Positions 36,843 through 47,944 of a DNA stretch of 64,000 bases are shown here, one piece after another; the first letter of the stretch is position 1; each line of letters opens with the position of its first letter. Where the stretch lies: assembly GCA_948470755.1 (NCBI GenBank), contig CAOKPU010000002.1:48722-112721 (forward strand). The letters are read 5' to 3'. The notes beneath the pieces were generated by a model. That model saw only the letters and a list, made by a program, of their open reading frames with translations, had not been told where the DNA came from and did not search any database. Both the position numbers and the translations under genes were made by a program. The DNA comes from an uncultured Lachnospiraceae bacterium (GTDB taxonomy: Bacteria > Bacillota > Clostridia > Lachnospirales > Lachnospiraceae).

Positions 36843-37786
36843 AAACAGGATGGAAAAAAATAATCAAGGCGGTCGGCTATGCCTTAATGCTCATTGCAAT
36901 AGTTTTTATCGTAAAGAAGATCATGGCTTTCGATGACAGTATATGGGTATCTATAAAAGAAACAAAAGTATGGGTCATAGCGGTGGTCTTAGGGGTTAAT
37001 ATTACGCAGATCCTGATATCGTGTATTCCCTGGGGATTTGTGGTAAAGCAGCTTACAGGAACAAAAATCCCTTATCTGCAATTAGCGGAAGTATATACGA
37101 AGTCAAATATATATAAGTATATTCCCGGAAACATCTTCCAATATGTGGGACGGAATGAACTGGCTGTCAAAATGAGTCTAAGTCATGCGGATATTGGGAT
37201 GTCTACATTGTTGGATACCATGATTATGTTCGGTACGGCGGTCCTTCTTTCTTTCTGCATATTGGGGAATCATGCGGTTCGTTATTTTTCAGGCAATTAC
37301 GTTAGGATATTTCTTATATTAGCCGTTATAGCGGCGGTAATGTTCCTGATATTATGGGGGTTTTACAAGAAGAGCGGGATAGTGAGGGAATTGGTAAATA
37401 AATATAAAGGCTTGCTCAATATACGTAATTTTGTGGGCTTCGTCAAGCCATTCTTGTTTTATATCATTATAAATATTGTAGGATGCATCACCCTTATTCT
37501 TGTCTTGTTATTGGCTTTCCACCAGCAATACACGCTGGGGATGATGATACGCATATCCGGCGCATATATTTTTGCGTTTATAGTTGGACTGGTTACGCCT
37601 GGGGTTTCGGGGGGGATTGGGATACGGGAATCGGTGATGGTAATGCTTACGGACGGTTTTTTGCAAAGCGATGTTATGTTGGCTTCCATGGTGCTGGTCC
37701 GTCTTGTCTCGGTTTTTTCCGATATAGCGTCTTTTGGGATCATAAAGCTGGTAAAGGTTGTTAAAGCGTTGCATATGGAACTGTAA
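36839..37786 (+). CDS. Flippase-like membrane protein 3 (LPG synthase TM family, PF03706)
   Basis: The start at 36839 (ATG overlapping the previous stop) gives 315 residues. It has IYKYIPGNIFQYVGRNELA and LVTPGVSGGIGIRESVMV, as in the two cassette paralogs, but is more distant. There are about 8 membrane segments. A G7 run (37609-37615) lies in the conserved GVSGGIG motif and is in frame. It is the third such protein near the recombination sites, suggesting one flippase per lipid-linked sugar (inference). Confidence 0.8.
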   Translation: MKTGWKKIIKAVGYALMLIAIVFIVKKIMAFDDSIWVSIKETKVWVIAVVLGVNITQILISCIPWGFVVKQLTGTKIPYLQLAEVYTKSNIYKYIPGNIFQYVGRNELAVKMSLSHADIGMSTLLDTMIMFGTAVLLSFCILGNHAVRYFSGNYVRIFLILAVIAAVMFLILWGFYKKSGIVRELVNKYKGLLNIRNFVGFVKPFLFYIIINIVGCITLILVLLLAFHQQYTLGMMIRISGAYIFAFIVGLVTPGVSGGIGIRESVMVMLTDGFLQSDVMLASMVLVRLVSVFSDIASFGIIKLVKVVKALHMEL

Positions 37787-37810
37787 ATCATAATTTGTGG
37801 AGGGAAGATT

Positions 37811-38590
37811 TTGAAAGTAGTGATTTTAGCTGGTGGGTTTGGAACCAGGATAAGCGAAGAGAGCCATTTAAAGCCGAAACCGATGATTGAAATAGGGGAA
37901 AAGCCCATATTGTGGCATATCATGAAATTGTATTCTTATTATGGATACAATGAATTTGTTATCTGCTGCGGTTATAAACAGAATGTGATCAAAGAGTGGT
38001 TTGCGGACTATTATCTGCACAATAGCGATGTTACTTTTGACTTTACAAGTGGAAATAAAATGACAATACACAATAACGTAGCGGAACAGTGGAAGGTGAC
38101 ATTGGTAGATACCGGACTGACAACCATGACCGGGGGACGAATAAAAAGAGTACAGAAATATATAGGAGAAGAACCTTTTTTGCTTACCTATGGAGATGGA
38201 GTTTCAGACATCAATATAAAAGAACTGATAGAGTACCATCAGGAGCATGGCAAATTAGTAACTTTATCGGCACATAACGTGGAGCAGCGTTTTGGAGTCC
38301 TTAATCTTAACGAAAATAATGCGATCACCTCTTTCAGGGAAAAATCTGCGGATGACGGACATCTGGTGAATATTGGATTTATGGTATGCCAGCCGGGACT
38401 GTTTGATTATATTAAAGGCGATCAGGCGGTGTTGGAAAAGGAACCTTTGGAAACGTTGGCTGATAAAGGGGAATTAACGGCTTATAAGCACAATGGTTTT
38501 TGGCAGTGTATGGATACGCAGAGAGATAAACTGCAATTGGAAAAACTATGGGAATCAGGACATGCCCCATGGAAAATATGGAATGAGTGA
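37811..38590 (+). CDS. rfbF: Glucose-1-phosphate cytidylyltransferase
   Basis: 259 residues starting with TTG after a GGAGGGAAG site. The N-terminus KVVILAGGFGTRISEESHLK and the block KPKPMIEIGEKPILWHIMK are nearly diagnostic of RfbF. FLLTYGDGVSD holds the metal Asp. It makes CDP-glucose from CTP and glucose 1-phosphate, the entry to CDP-3,6-dideoxyhexoses. It overlaps rfbH by 4 bases. The dehydratase rfbG is 10 kb further on. Confidence 0.95.
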   Translation: MKVVILAGGFGTRISEESHLKPKPMIEIGEKPILWHIMKLYSYYGYNEFVICCGYKQNVIKEWFADYYLHNSDVTFDFTSGNKMTIHNNVAEQWKVTLVDTGLTTMTGGRIKRVQKYIGEEPFLLTYGDGVSDINIKELIEYHQEHGKLVTLSAHNVEQRFGVLNLNENNAITSFREKSADDGHLVNIGFMVCQPGLFDYIKGDQAVLEKEPLETLADKGELTAYKHNGFWQCMDTQRDKLQLEKLWESGHAPWKIWNE

Positions 38591-39945
38591 CCAGGAATAG
38601 GAGAAAAGAAATGTTTGAAAATAAAACGGAAAAAGAAGCAAGACAGGAAATATTGGGATTGGTAGGGGAATACTGTGATGTTTTCCATAAAAAACCACCG
38701 TATAAAGAAGGAGATAGGATTCCATATGCGTCAAGGGTATATGACCGTGAGGAAATGAAAAATTTAGTAGACAGCGCACTTGAATTCTGGCTGACATCCG
38801 GCAGATATACGGAGCAGTTTGAAAGAGAGTTTGCAGAATATTTGGGGGTAAGGTTCTGCAGTGTGGTGAATTCCGGTTCTTCAGCCAATTTGATTGCTTT
38901 CATGGCATTGACTTCCCCGCTTTTGGGAGAACGGGCAATTCAAAGAGGGGATGAGATTATTACTGTGGCAGCAGGGTTTCCTACTACGGTAACTCCGTAT
39001 ATACAATATGGGGCAGTTCCCGTTTTTGTGGATGTGACTATACCACAGTATAATATCGATGCGAATATGCTGGAGCAGGCTTATTCGGAGAAAACAAAGG
39101 CGGTGATGATAGCGCATACATTGGGGAATCCGTTTAATCTGAAAAAAGTAAAACAATTCTGTGATGACCATGGGCTTTGGCTTGTAGAAGATAACTGCGA
39201 TGCACTGGGGTCCACATACAGGCTGGATGGAGAAGAAAAAAAGACAGGTACGATTGGGGACATCGGAACTTCCAGTTTTTATCCTCCTCATCATATGACG
39301 ATGGGAGAGGGGGGAGCCGTATATACCGACAATGCACTGCTTCATAAAATCATCCGTTCTTTCAGGGATTGGGGGCGCGATTGCGTCTGTGCATCAGGAC
39401 AGGATAACTTATGCGGGCATAGATTTGATAAACAATACGGGGAGCTTCCGTTCGGGTACGATCACAAATATGTGTACTCCCATTTTGGCTATAATCTGAA
39501 AATTACCGATATGCAGGCTGCGGTGGGCTGCGCCCAGTTAAAAAAATTTCCTGGGTTTGTAGAACGTAGGAGGCATAATTTCAATCGGTTAAAGGAACAA
39601 CTGTTAGCGGTACAGGATAAGATTATCCTGCCGGAAGCCTGCGAGAATTCCAATCCTTCCTGGTTTGGCTTTTTGATTACTTGCAAAGAAGGAGTGGATA
39701 AAAATAAAGTGGTGCAGTCCATAGAAGGACATGGGGTACAGACCCGTATGCTGTTTGCCGGTAATTTGACGAAACAGCCTTGTTTTGACGCAATGCGCGC
39801 AAGCGGGCAGGGATACCGGGTAGTTGGGGAACTGAAAAACACGGATAAGATCATGATGGATACATTTTGGGTAGGGGTATACCCGGGAATGACAGATGAA
39901 ATGATCGATGCAATGGCGAAGGTAATTTGTGAGGCGGTGTTATAG
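38587..39945 (+). CDS. rfbH: CDP-4-keto-6-deoxyglucose 3-dehydrase (E1, RfbH)
   Basis: A 452-residue PMP-dependent iron-sulfur enzyme. In SSFYPPHHMTMGEGGA the usual PLP lysine is replaced by His, the hallmark of E1 dehydrases. DCVCASGQDNLC gives the C-x-C-x7-C part of the [2Fe-2S] site, with another Cys upstream (VEDNCDALG). It removes the C3 hydroxyl of CDP-4-keto-6-deoxyglucose. The electron-donating reductase E3 is not in the window and must be supplied elsewhere. The product feeds paratose, abequose, tyvelose or ascarylose synthesis. Confidence 0.95.
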   Translation: MTRNRRKEMFENKTEKEARQEILGLVGEYCDVFHKKPPYKEGDRIPYASRVYDREEMKNLVDSALEFWLTSGRYTEQFEREFAEYLGVRFCSVVNSGSSANLIAFMALTSPLLGERAIQRGDEIITVAAGFPTTVTPYIQYGAVPVFVDVTIPQYNIDANMLEQAYSEKTKAVMIAHTLGNPFNLKKVKQFCDDHGLWLVEDNCDALGSTYRLDGEEKKTGTIGDIGTSSFYPPHHMTMGEGGAVYTDNALLHKIIRSFRDWGRDCVCASGQDNLCGHRFDKQYGELPFGYDHKYVYSHFGYNLKITDMQAAVGCAQLKKFPGFVERRRHNFNRLKEQLLAVQDKIILPEACENSNPSWFGFLITCKEGVDKNKVVQSIEGHGVQTRMLFAGNLTKQPCFDAMRASGQGYRVVGELKNTDKIMMDTFWVGVYPGMTDEMIDAMAKVICEAVL

Positions 39946-39968
39946 CAAAGGCGGGCAAAAAGAACGGC

Positions 39969-40913
39969 ATGGAAGGGAAGACTCAAATGAGGGCAATGGT
40001 TACTGGTGCGACGGGATTCGTAGGAAAGGAACTGGTAAGGGAGCTGACCGATAATGGGATTGATGTGGTGGCGATGGTCAGGAACCGGAATAGGGTTCCT
40101 GATGAATGGATAGGAGATGACAGGATAGGGTTTGTGGAGGGCAATTTATTTGAACTGGATAAGGAGGCCTGGGATGGCCGGGATAAAAAGAAAGTGGATT
40201 TATTTTATCATTTAGGATGGTACGGCACTTCGGGAATGGAGAGAGCTGACATCGATGGGCAGCTTGCAAATGTGAAAGGAACCTGTGAAGCAGTCAGGAT
40301 GGCAGCGGCTTTAGGCTGCAATACATTTATCAATGCCGGGAGTATTATGGAATATGAGGTGATTGAATTAATGAATTCCGGCGATTATGCGCCGGGGATG
40401 GGAAACATTTACAGCACTGCAAAGCTGGCTGCTGATTATATGGCCAGGACGTTGGCGAACAGCCTGTCGGTCAAATATATTAATGTAATTATTTCCAATA
40501 TATATGGAGCAGGTGAAAAATCGGCCCGGTTCTTAAATACAACATTACGGAAAATGATAAAGGATGAGACGATTCCACTGACGCACGGAAATCAATTATA
40601 TGATTTTATTTATATTACTGATGCGGTGGAGATGATACGCATAGCCGGGCTTTCGGGGACAAGCAATGGAAAATATTACATTGGGAATAGCAGGCCAAAG
40701 CCTCTTAAGAGTTTTCTGATAAGTATGAAAAATATATTGGAAAGTAATTCAGAATTGGAATTTGGGAGGATACCTTTCAATGTTCCCATGCTGACATATG
40801 AAGAGTTTGATACATATAAAGTGGAACGTGAATTGGGAATTATGCCAAAAGTCAGTTTTGAAGAAGGGATTATTAAGATGAAAGAATGGGTAATGAAGAA
40901 TGGGGAACAGTAA
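39969..40913 (+). CDS. NAD-dependent epimerase/reductase (SDR) of the CDP-dideoxyhexose pathway
   Basis: 314 residues (308 if the ATG at 39987 is used). MVTGATGFVGKELVREL is the NAD(P) loop, and a Ser with NIYSTAKLAADYMA gives the Y-x3-K catalytic pair. In known CDP-3,6-dideoxyhexose loci an SDR at this place reduces the C4 ketone and sets the final sugar. With the RmlC-like epimerase next to it (14-base overlap), an ascarylose-type product (AscE/AscF scheme) is possible; paratose or abequose cannot be excluded. Confidence 0.75.
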   Translation: MEGKTQMRAMVTGATGFVGKELVRELTDNGIDVVAMVRNRNRVPDEWIGDDRIGFVEGNLFELDKEAWDGRDKKKVDLFYHLGWYGTSGMERADIDGQLANVKGTCEAVRMAAALGCNTFINAGSIMEYEVIELMNSGDYAPGMGNIYSTAKLAADYMARTLANSLSVKYINVIISNIYGAGEKSARFLNTTLRKMIKDETIPLTHGNQLYDFIYITDAVEMIRIAGLSGTSNGKYYIGNSRPKPLKSFLISMKNILESNSELEFGRIPFNVPMLTYEEFDTYKVERELGIMPKVSFEEGIIKMKEWVMKNGEQ

Positions 40914-41463
40914 TTTTGAATTTAAGGATGGAGAATTGGAGGGTGTTAAAATTATCGTACCATTTTATATGGAAGATAATAGGGGATACTTTTTAAAGAG
41001 CATAGAAAGAGATATTTTCAGAAATGCAGGGATAGAGGTTGATATTTATGAAGACTTTGAATCATTATCCTCGCAGGATGTTATCAGGGGGCTGCACTTT
41101 CAGACGCAGTTCCCTCAGACTAAGATAGTAAGGGCGATCAGAGGAAAGATAAAAGATGTTCTGGTGGATCTGCGCAAGGATTCCAGTTCTTTTGGACGGA
41201 GTATGGAGATTGAATTGTCAGAGGAAAACCACTTCAGCGTGCTAATTCCCGCAGGATTCGCACATGGTTTCCGTGTTATGTCAAAAGAGGCATTGGTGTC
41301 TTATAAGTGTGCAGGAAAATATTATAAGGAATATGATTCGGGGATTATATGGAATGATAAGGATCTAAATATTGACTGGCAGATAGATAATCCGGTGATT
41401 TCTTTGCGTGACAGCGGCCATATGACCTTTGATGAGTTTAAGAAAAGATATGGGGGGTTGTAG
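40900..41463 (+). CDS. RmlC-like nucleotide-sugar 3,5- or 5-epimerase
   Basis: A 187-residue cupin-fold protein. VIRGLHFQTQFPQTKIVRA carries the catalytic His region and PAGFAHGFRVM the second conserved block, followed by a late Tyr region (SYKCAGKYYKEYDSG). Length and motifs match the dTDP-4-dehydrorhamnose 3,5-epimerase family. No RmlA, RmlB or RmlD genes are in the window. It therefore probably acts on a CDP- or GDP-4-keto sugar here, for example as AscE in CDP-ascarylose synthesis. That assignment is inference. Confidence 0.8.
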   Translation: MGNSNFEFKDGELEGVKIIVPFYMEDNRGYFLKSIERDIFRNAGIEVDIYEDFESLSSQDVIRGLHFQTQFPQTKIVRAIRGKIKDVLVDLRKDSSSFGRSMEIELSEENHFSVLIPAGFAHGFRVMSKEALVSYKCAGKYYKEYDSGIIWNDKDLNIDWQIDNPVISLRDSGHMTFDEFKKRYGGL

Positions 41464-41509
41464 AGTGCGGAACGGTACCGCGAAAAGTCAACGAAATAAA
41501 AGAAGGTAA

Positions 41510-41538
41510 TTGACATATATGACGGATTTGTGTAAAGT
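41510..41538 (+). promoter_or_regulatory. Promoter before the large GT-C gene
   Basis: TTGACA (41510-41515), 17-base spacer, TAAAGT (41533-41538), in the 180-base gap upstream of 41644. Confidence 0.65.
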
Positions 41539-41643
41539 AGACATTGGAAAATCTTTTTGGGGCAACAACAAATGGTATTTTAACATTGAGGCATAGGATG
41601 GAAGCCGCAATAGAAATAAAGGATAGGAGCGGAAAAGTAAATT

Positions 41644-44600
41644 ATGTATCAGGCGATGTTTTTTTTCGTGTCAGTTATGATTGGTATTATGGGGCAGGAG
41701 GCTTTGCTTCATAGATGTATTGGAAAGATAAAAGGAAGTTTGGCGATTTCGGCATCCAATACCGTCCTTATTATAGCGGTAGCGGCAAATGCGCTTGCGG
41801 CGGCAGGGATATATAGTTTAAAAAATATTACGCTTTTACTTTTCGTTTTGGGTTTATTGTTTTGTTTTTTCTTCAAGATATCAATAGATAAAATGGAGAC
41901 CGGCAAAGGTGTGGAACTGATGCCGGTATTTGTATTTCTGGTTTGCCTTGTAATGATGTTTTTGGCTTATAGTTTATTTACTATCGTGCCTTTTGGCATA
42001 GGAAGGGATCCGTCCGCTTATTTTTACGAGGGGGTACATATAGCGGAAAGCGGAAGCATACGTTTTGCAGGCGATGCATTTATTGAGCAGAATTATTTGA
42101 AATTAAAAGATATACTGGATATTAATGGCGCGGGCCTGTATTCTTCTTATGAATATGGGATATCCGATACACCGGGAGATGTTGTCATTCAGTTTCTTCA
42201 CATGTTCCCCAGTATGTTGGCTATTGGGTATGATTTGGCAGGGGTCCGGGGGATGCAGTTAGTGAACCCGATTATTGCGGTTCTTTGTGCATGTATGATT
42301 TTCCTATATATGAGGGATGTGATAGAAGATAAAAAGGCGGCATGGATCGCTTTCTTTTTGTGTGCATTAAATCCGGCGCAAATATACAGTGCCAGGATTT
42401 CGCAGACGGAATTGTTATGCCAGCTTATCTTTATCCTGAGTATTTACTATTTTGCTATTGCATGGAGGAAAAGGACATTATGGATGCTGTCCTTATCAGG
42501 AATGCTTGTGGGGTTAATGACGTTTAACCGTATCGATATGTATATTTTAGGGGCGGGAGTCTTTGTTCTGGCTTTGTATCATATCTGGATAAAGCCGGAG
42601 AATATAAAGGCAATCTTAGTTTACAGCTTCTCTTATGTGGTAGTCGGCGGGCTGGCTTTATGGTATGGCTGCGCCTTTTCTTATCCCTATTATAAGGATC
42701 ATTGGGATATGGGAGTGCTATCCGCAGTCCTGATAGGGAATATATTGCTTTTAGCGTTGGTTCTTATTTCCCTGGCTGTACGGAAATATTTACTGAAAGA
42801 TTTGAAGGTTTTTGATCCGATTGAATTCTTTTCAGAGAACAAAAAGGCGATATTGATCTTAATGGCAGTGTTGGTGTGTGCATTTTTATTTGCCTATTTC
42901 CTCAGGCCGTTCATAGGGGGGCGGGGACGCGATCCTAAGGACCCTATCCGGTTCCAGAATAATGCAATGGTGGAATTCTGCTTTTATACATCTTTTATTG
43001 CAGTATTTTTTGCAATTTACGGGATTTATAAATTGATCAGGAATATTTCCGGCGAAGTGATAGGTTCCTATCTGCCGTGGGCTTTTATGGGAATGTCAAA
43101 CCTGCTTGTGTATATATATAACCCCAGCATTGCCAGTGACCAGATATGGGCGTCAAGACGCTGGGTGACAATCTGTATCCCTTTTGTGCTTATGCTTACG
43201 GCTGTCGGCATATCGAGGATCAGGCTTAAGAAGGCCACGGCATTTGCCCAGACAGCGTTGTGTGCAGGGATTGTGGCGTTTTTATTGTATCAGGGAAGGG
43301 GATTTTTATTTAAGGACATTGGCGGGCAGATATGGGAAGAATATGGCCAGTTTGCCAAGACGATAGATGAAGATGGACTGTATTTTTGCAGCAATAAATT
43401 TACGGTGACAATTTTGCGGGAAATATGGGGAAAAAGAAATGTTTATAGGACAGACGCTGATTTTGGGAATAATATCGAAGAGTATTTGAAGGATAATGAT
43501 GCGGTTTATTATGTAGGAGATATTCCGTCCGGGATTAAAAACAACATGAATTTGACAGTACGGAAGGTGGCGGATTACACACTCTATAGCAATGAATTGG
43601 AAAGGGCTTATGGGGTGATGCCGACGCAGATTGTGCCAAGCATATTATGTACGGATATATATAGAGTGGAATATACCGGAAGCAGGAGTGTGGAGGAGTC
43701 TATTTACCGGCTGGATCAGTCTGTCCCGGAAAGATTTAATTTGGAGCATTTTGGCGGGGAAAACAGGGAAGCGGCAAAGAATGCGGTAAAGTCCAATGGG
43801 ACGGCAGGATATCTATTATTTGGGCCATATGATAAACTGGAAAATGGGACATATGAGATATGTGTGGATTTTACGGTATATGAAAGCGGTGATGCCGGGC
43901 AGGAGGAAATTGCCTTTTTTGAAGTGGTGGGGCGCGATCAGAAATTAATGAACCGCCAGCCCATTTATGATGCGGGGGAAGGGCAGATAAAGCTTCCGTT
44001 TTCGGTAAACGGAGGAATGGATAATATCGAATACCGCTTTTATACGTATGAAGGAACTGTGGCGGAGATTAATAAAGTAGAGCTTTTGCAGTTATCGGAC
44101 TGTTTTGCGCCAGGGCTGGACGATTGGAATTCCATTCATGGTATAAAGCAGTTGTTTCCTCAGGAAAAAGTAGCCTATTGTTATGGGGCTTCGGCAGCCG
44201 GAGTATTATTGGAAGGGCTGGGGGACAGGCTGCCGGATGAATTGGTATTTGAGAATTTTTGTTCGGTAGAAGGCGCGGGCGGTTACGATGTCATAGCGGC
44301 TAAAATAGAGAACATGGACTGGTTTTCTTTGCTGGAGAAGTATGACCTAATTTTCCGGAAAGGAAGTTATCTGGTATTCGGCAAAAGAAATACCGATTAT
44401 GGAGCAGGAACGGATATAATTTTATCAAAAGACGGTTATATTAATCTGGAAGCGCTTTATGCGGAACGTAATGGAAGGTATATTGCCGGCGTGCATGAAA
44501 CGATTCCGGCAGCGGGATATGAGTTTAAGATTGAGCTGGAAGAAGGGCTCGCAGCGGACTTTGCAGAGGTAAGCCTTTATCAAAATGGGAATATGCTGGC

Positions 44601-45807
44601 GCAGACGGAGTTAAAGCAAGGTGAGAATGCCGTTACTGTTAGCGTGGATTCGGAAAGCAGGCTGTCGGATCTTAGCGTGGAAATCGTGGATAGTGAGAAT
44701 ACAATGCTGGAAGGGGCCTCTATATGGCTGAAGCAAAATATGACAGCGGAAGAGATATTCTGGGCAAATTATCTGGAGCCGGCTGTAGAAGATGCTAAGG
44801 CAGCGGCAGGGCGGAAGGAACTTGTTTTCCTTGAGTCGGATAGAAGAAGGATCGTCATGGCAGAGGAAGGATTCCGGAGAAACGGTATAAGCGCAGAGAT
44901 TCCTGACAGTGCAAGGTTGACGATAAGCGAATTGGATGGGAAAGACCTGATTATCTCAGAAAAAGACGCCTATAGGGAAAGCGAACTGTTAGGAGCAGGA
45001 TATACGGTTGTGTGCAGCACTCCTTTATATGCATTATATGTATCGGAAAATATGAGGGGAAGCTTTGCAGAAGACCAATTCTTATCAGATGGGAAATATT
45101 TATTGGCTGAATTTTATGAGAATACGCAGGAAAACAAGGAAAAGACGTTATCCTTGGATAAAGGCAGCTATGATTTGAGCATACGGATTGAACTTCCGGA
45201 AGGGAAAAATGCAGAAGTATTGCAGGGCAGCAATGTATGGATTGAAAGTAAAGGGGAGATGGTAAGCGACATATTTGCAGTCCGTACGGAAGAAGGGAAT
45301 AGCGATTCTCATGTATTAAACATGTGTATACCAATGTATTTTAGGGAGCGGATGGAAAAGCTGGATGTGAAATTGGAAATGGCTGCGGAGATAGCCGGGG
45401 TTACGTGTCGGATAGAAAAAATAAAACCGGTTTCCGAAAAATGGCAGATCAGGCTGGACCGCTTTGCATTTTTAGGCGGTGAACTGAACGAAGAAGGAAT
45501 TGTAGCCGAGGCGGAAGCGGATAATATAATATATGGGCCATATTATGATTTGGATCCGGGGGCATATTCGGTGCAAATGGTATTTGAAGCGGAAGATATT
45601 GCAGATATTAAATTCGATGTGGCCATAAACGGCGGCATGGATATTTTGGCGGAAGCGGCTGCGGAAGAGAGTATAAATGTGGAAGAAAAGTATACAATAG
45701 AATTGCCGTTTGAAATACCGGAAGGAGGAGGGCAAGCCGAGTTCAGGACATGGATACCTTCAGGGAAAAGGCTGGTACTCAAGGAAGTGAACATCTTGCA
45801 GGAATAA
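41644..45807 (+). CDS. Large GT-C membrane glycosyltransferase with extended outer domain
   Basis: A 1387-residue protein. The first 560 residues hold about 13 hydrophobic segments with FGIGRDPSAYFYEGVHIAES near residue 118, the acidic first outer loop of GT-C enzymes. The remaining 800 residues are extracytoplasmic and mostly beta, with two similar regions containing YLLFGPYDKLENGTYEI (about 725) and IIYGPYYDLDPGAYSV (about 1300). These look like carbohydrate-binding-type sandwiches. It likely transfers a lipid-linked sugar outside the cell. It is far larger than the usual 500-800 residue GT-C. A GGAGCGG site precedes the ATG. Confidence 0.7.
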   Translation: MYQAMFFFVSVMIGIMGQEALLHRCIGKIKGSLAISASNTVLIIAVAANALAAAGIYSLKNITLLLFVLGLLFCFFFKISIDKMETGKGVELMPVFVFLVCLVMMFLAYSLFTIVPFGIGRDPSAYFYEGVHIAESGSIRFAGDAFIEQNYLKLKDILDINGAGLYSSYEYGISDTPGDVVIQFLHMFPSMLAIGYDLAGVRGMQLVNPIIAVLCACMIFLYMRDVIEDKKAAWIAFFLCALNPAQIYSARISQTELLCQLIFILSIYYFAIAWRKRTLWMLSLSGMLVGLMTFNRIDMYILGAGVFVLALYHIWIKPENIKAILVYSFSYVVVGGLALWYGCAFSYPYYKDHWDMGVLSAVLIGNILLLALVLISLAVRKYLLKDLKVFDPIEFFSENKKAILILMAVLVCAFLFAYFLRPFIGGRGRDPKDPIRFQNNAMVEFCFYTSFIAVFFAIYGIYKLIRNISGEVIGSYLPWAFMGMSNLLVYIYNPSIASDQIWASRRWVTICIPFVLMLTAVGISRIRLKKATAFAQTALCAGIVAFLLYQGRGFLFKDIGGQIWEEYGQFAKTIDEDGLYFCSNKFTVTILREIWGKRNVYRTDADFGNNIEEYLKDNDAVYYVGDIPSGIKNNMNLTVRKVADYTLYSNELERAYGVMPTQIVPSILCTDIYRVEYTGSRSVEESIYRLDQSVPERFNLEHFGGENREAAKNAVKSNGTAGYLLFGPYDKLENGTYEICVDFTVYESGDAGQEEIAFFEVVGRDQKLMNRQPIYDAGEGQIKLPFSVNGGMDNIEYRFYTYEGTVAEINKVELLQLSDCFAPGLDDWNSIHGIKQLFPQEKVAYCYGASAAGVLLEGLGDRLPDELVFENFCSVEGAGGYDVIAAKIENMDWFSLLEKYDLIFRKGSYLVFGKRNTDYGAGTDIILSKDGYINLEALYAERNGRYIAGVHETIPAAGYEFKIELEEGLAADFAEVSLYQNGNMLAQTELKQGENAVTVSVDSESRLSDLSVEIVDSENTMLEGASIWLKQNMTAEEIFWANYLEPAVEDAKAAAGRKELVFLESDRRRIVMAEEGFRRNGISAEIPDSARLTISELDGKDLIISEKDAYRESELLGAGYTVVCSTPLYALYVSENMRGSFAEDQFLSDGKYLLAEFYENTQENKEKTLSLDKGSYDLSIRIELPEGKNAEVLQGSNVWIESKGEMVSDIFAVRTEEGNSDSHVLNMCIPMYFRERMEKLDVKLEMAAEIAGVTCRIEKIKPVSEKWQIRLDRFAFLGGELNEEGIVAEAEADNIIYGPYYDLDPGAYSVQMVFEAEDIADIKFDVAINGGMDILAEAAAEESINVEEKYTIELPFEIPEGGGQAEFRTWIPSGKRLVLKEVNILQE

Positions 45808-45837
45808 TGGATAAATATAGTTTATTAGGGTTATGTC

Positions 45838-46933
<1,096 letters not shown>

Positions 46934-46990
46934 AATATAACAGAGGAGAAGGGAATTCCGCACAGGGGTTCCCTTTCTATGGTATTAGCG

Positions 46991-47944
46991 ATGAGAAAAG
47001 CAATGATTATAGGTGCTGCGGGGTTTGTAGGCAGCTATCTGATACAATATTTAAAAGAAGACGGTATGGAGGTATATGCTACCAAGCTTCCGCATGAAAA
47101 GATTGAAAATGAGGACGCCCGGATTTTTGATTTGGATATATTGGACAGGGAGGCTATCGTTTCGCTGCTGTTCGAGATCCGTCCGGATTATATCTTCCAT
47201 CTGGCGGCGCAAAGCTCTGTAGGGCTTGCATGGAAGAACCCGGGGCTGACCATCGATGTCAATATTAAGGGAAGCGTGAATGTGATGGACGCCGTCAGGG
47301 AGCTGTATTATAAGCCCAGGGTGCTTTTGATTGGTTCCGGAGAGGAATATGGGCATATTAAGCCGGGGGAAACGCCGATTGGGGAAGAAAATATGATACG
47401 GCCCGGGAATATTTATGCGGCTACGAAAGTGTGTCAGAACATGATTGGGAATATCTATGCGCAGGCTTATGATATGGAATTGATGATGGTGCGCGCTTTT
47501 AACCATATCGGCCCTACGCAGGCGCCGATGTTTGTTGTGGCGGATTTTTGTAAACAGGTGGCGGAGATCGAGCAGGGGTTAAGGAACCCCGTGATGTATG
47601 TAGGCAATCTGGAAGCAAAACGCGACTTTACGGATGTGCGCGATGTGGTGCGGGCGTATGCCTTGCTGATAAAATATGGGATGCCGGGAGAAACTTATAA
47701 TGTGGGCAGCGGGTACGCGATCTCTATCAGGGAGATCCTGGACGACATTATCGCGCTGTCGCCGTGTGACATTACGGTAGAGGTAGATGCAAATAAGTTA
47801 AGGCCGGTAGATGTGCCGATCATTGCAGCCGATATTGCCAAGATCAAGGAATTGACGGGATGGGAACCCAGGATCAGCCTGAAGCAGACGATAAAGGAAA
47901 CGTTGGACTATTGGCGGGATATGATAAAAAAGGAGAGCGTATGA
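46991..47944 (+). CDS. rmd: GDP-4-keto-6-deoxy-D-mannose reductase (Rmd-like)
   Basis: 317 residues from ATG 46991 (MRKAMIIGAAGFVGSYLIQY); ATG 46979 is also in frame and neither has a strong ribosome site. IGSGEEYGHI, RPGNIYAATKVCQNM and the C-terminal RPVDVPIIAADIAKIKELTG match Rmd, which reduces the C4 ketone to give GDP-D-rhamnose. It directly follows gmd. Its stop overlaps the start of the AraC-type regulator (ATGA). A second Rmd-like gene is at 21416. Confidence 0.85.
   Translation: MRKAMIIGAAGFVGSYLIQYLKEDGMEVYATKLPHEKIENEDARIFDLDILDREAIVSLLFEIRPDYIFHLAAQSSVGLAWKNPGLTIDVNIKGSVNVMDAVRELYYKPRVLLIGSGEEYGHIKPGETPIGEENMIRPGNIYAATKVCQNMIGNIYAQAYDMELMMVRAFNHIGPTQAPMFVVADFCKQVAEIEQGLRNPVMYVGNLEAKRDFTDVRDVVRAYALLIKYGMPGETYNVGSGYAISIREILDDIIALSPCDITVEVDANKLRPVDVPIIAADIAKIKELTGWEPRISLKQTIKETLDYWRDMIKKESV

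Noticed and set aside
37609-37615. G7 tract in flippase-like 3 as another switch
   Set aside because: It is in frame within a conserved GVSGGIG motif and shorter than the broken tracts; G7 also occurs in frame in the response regulator (55838-55844).
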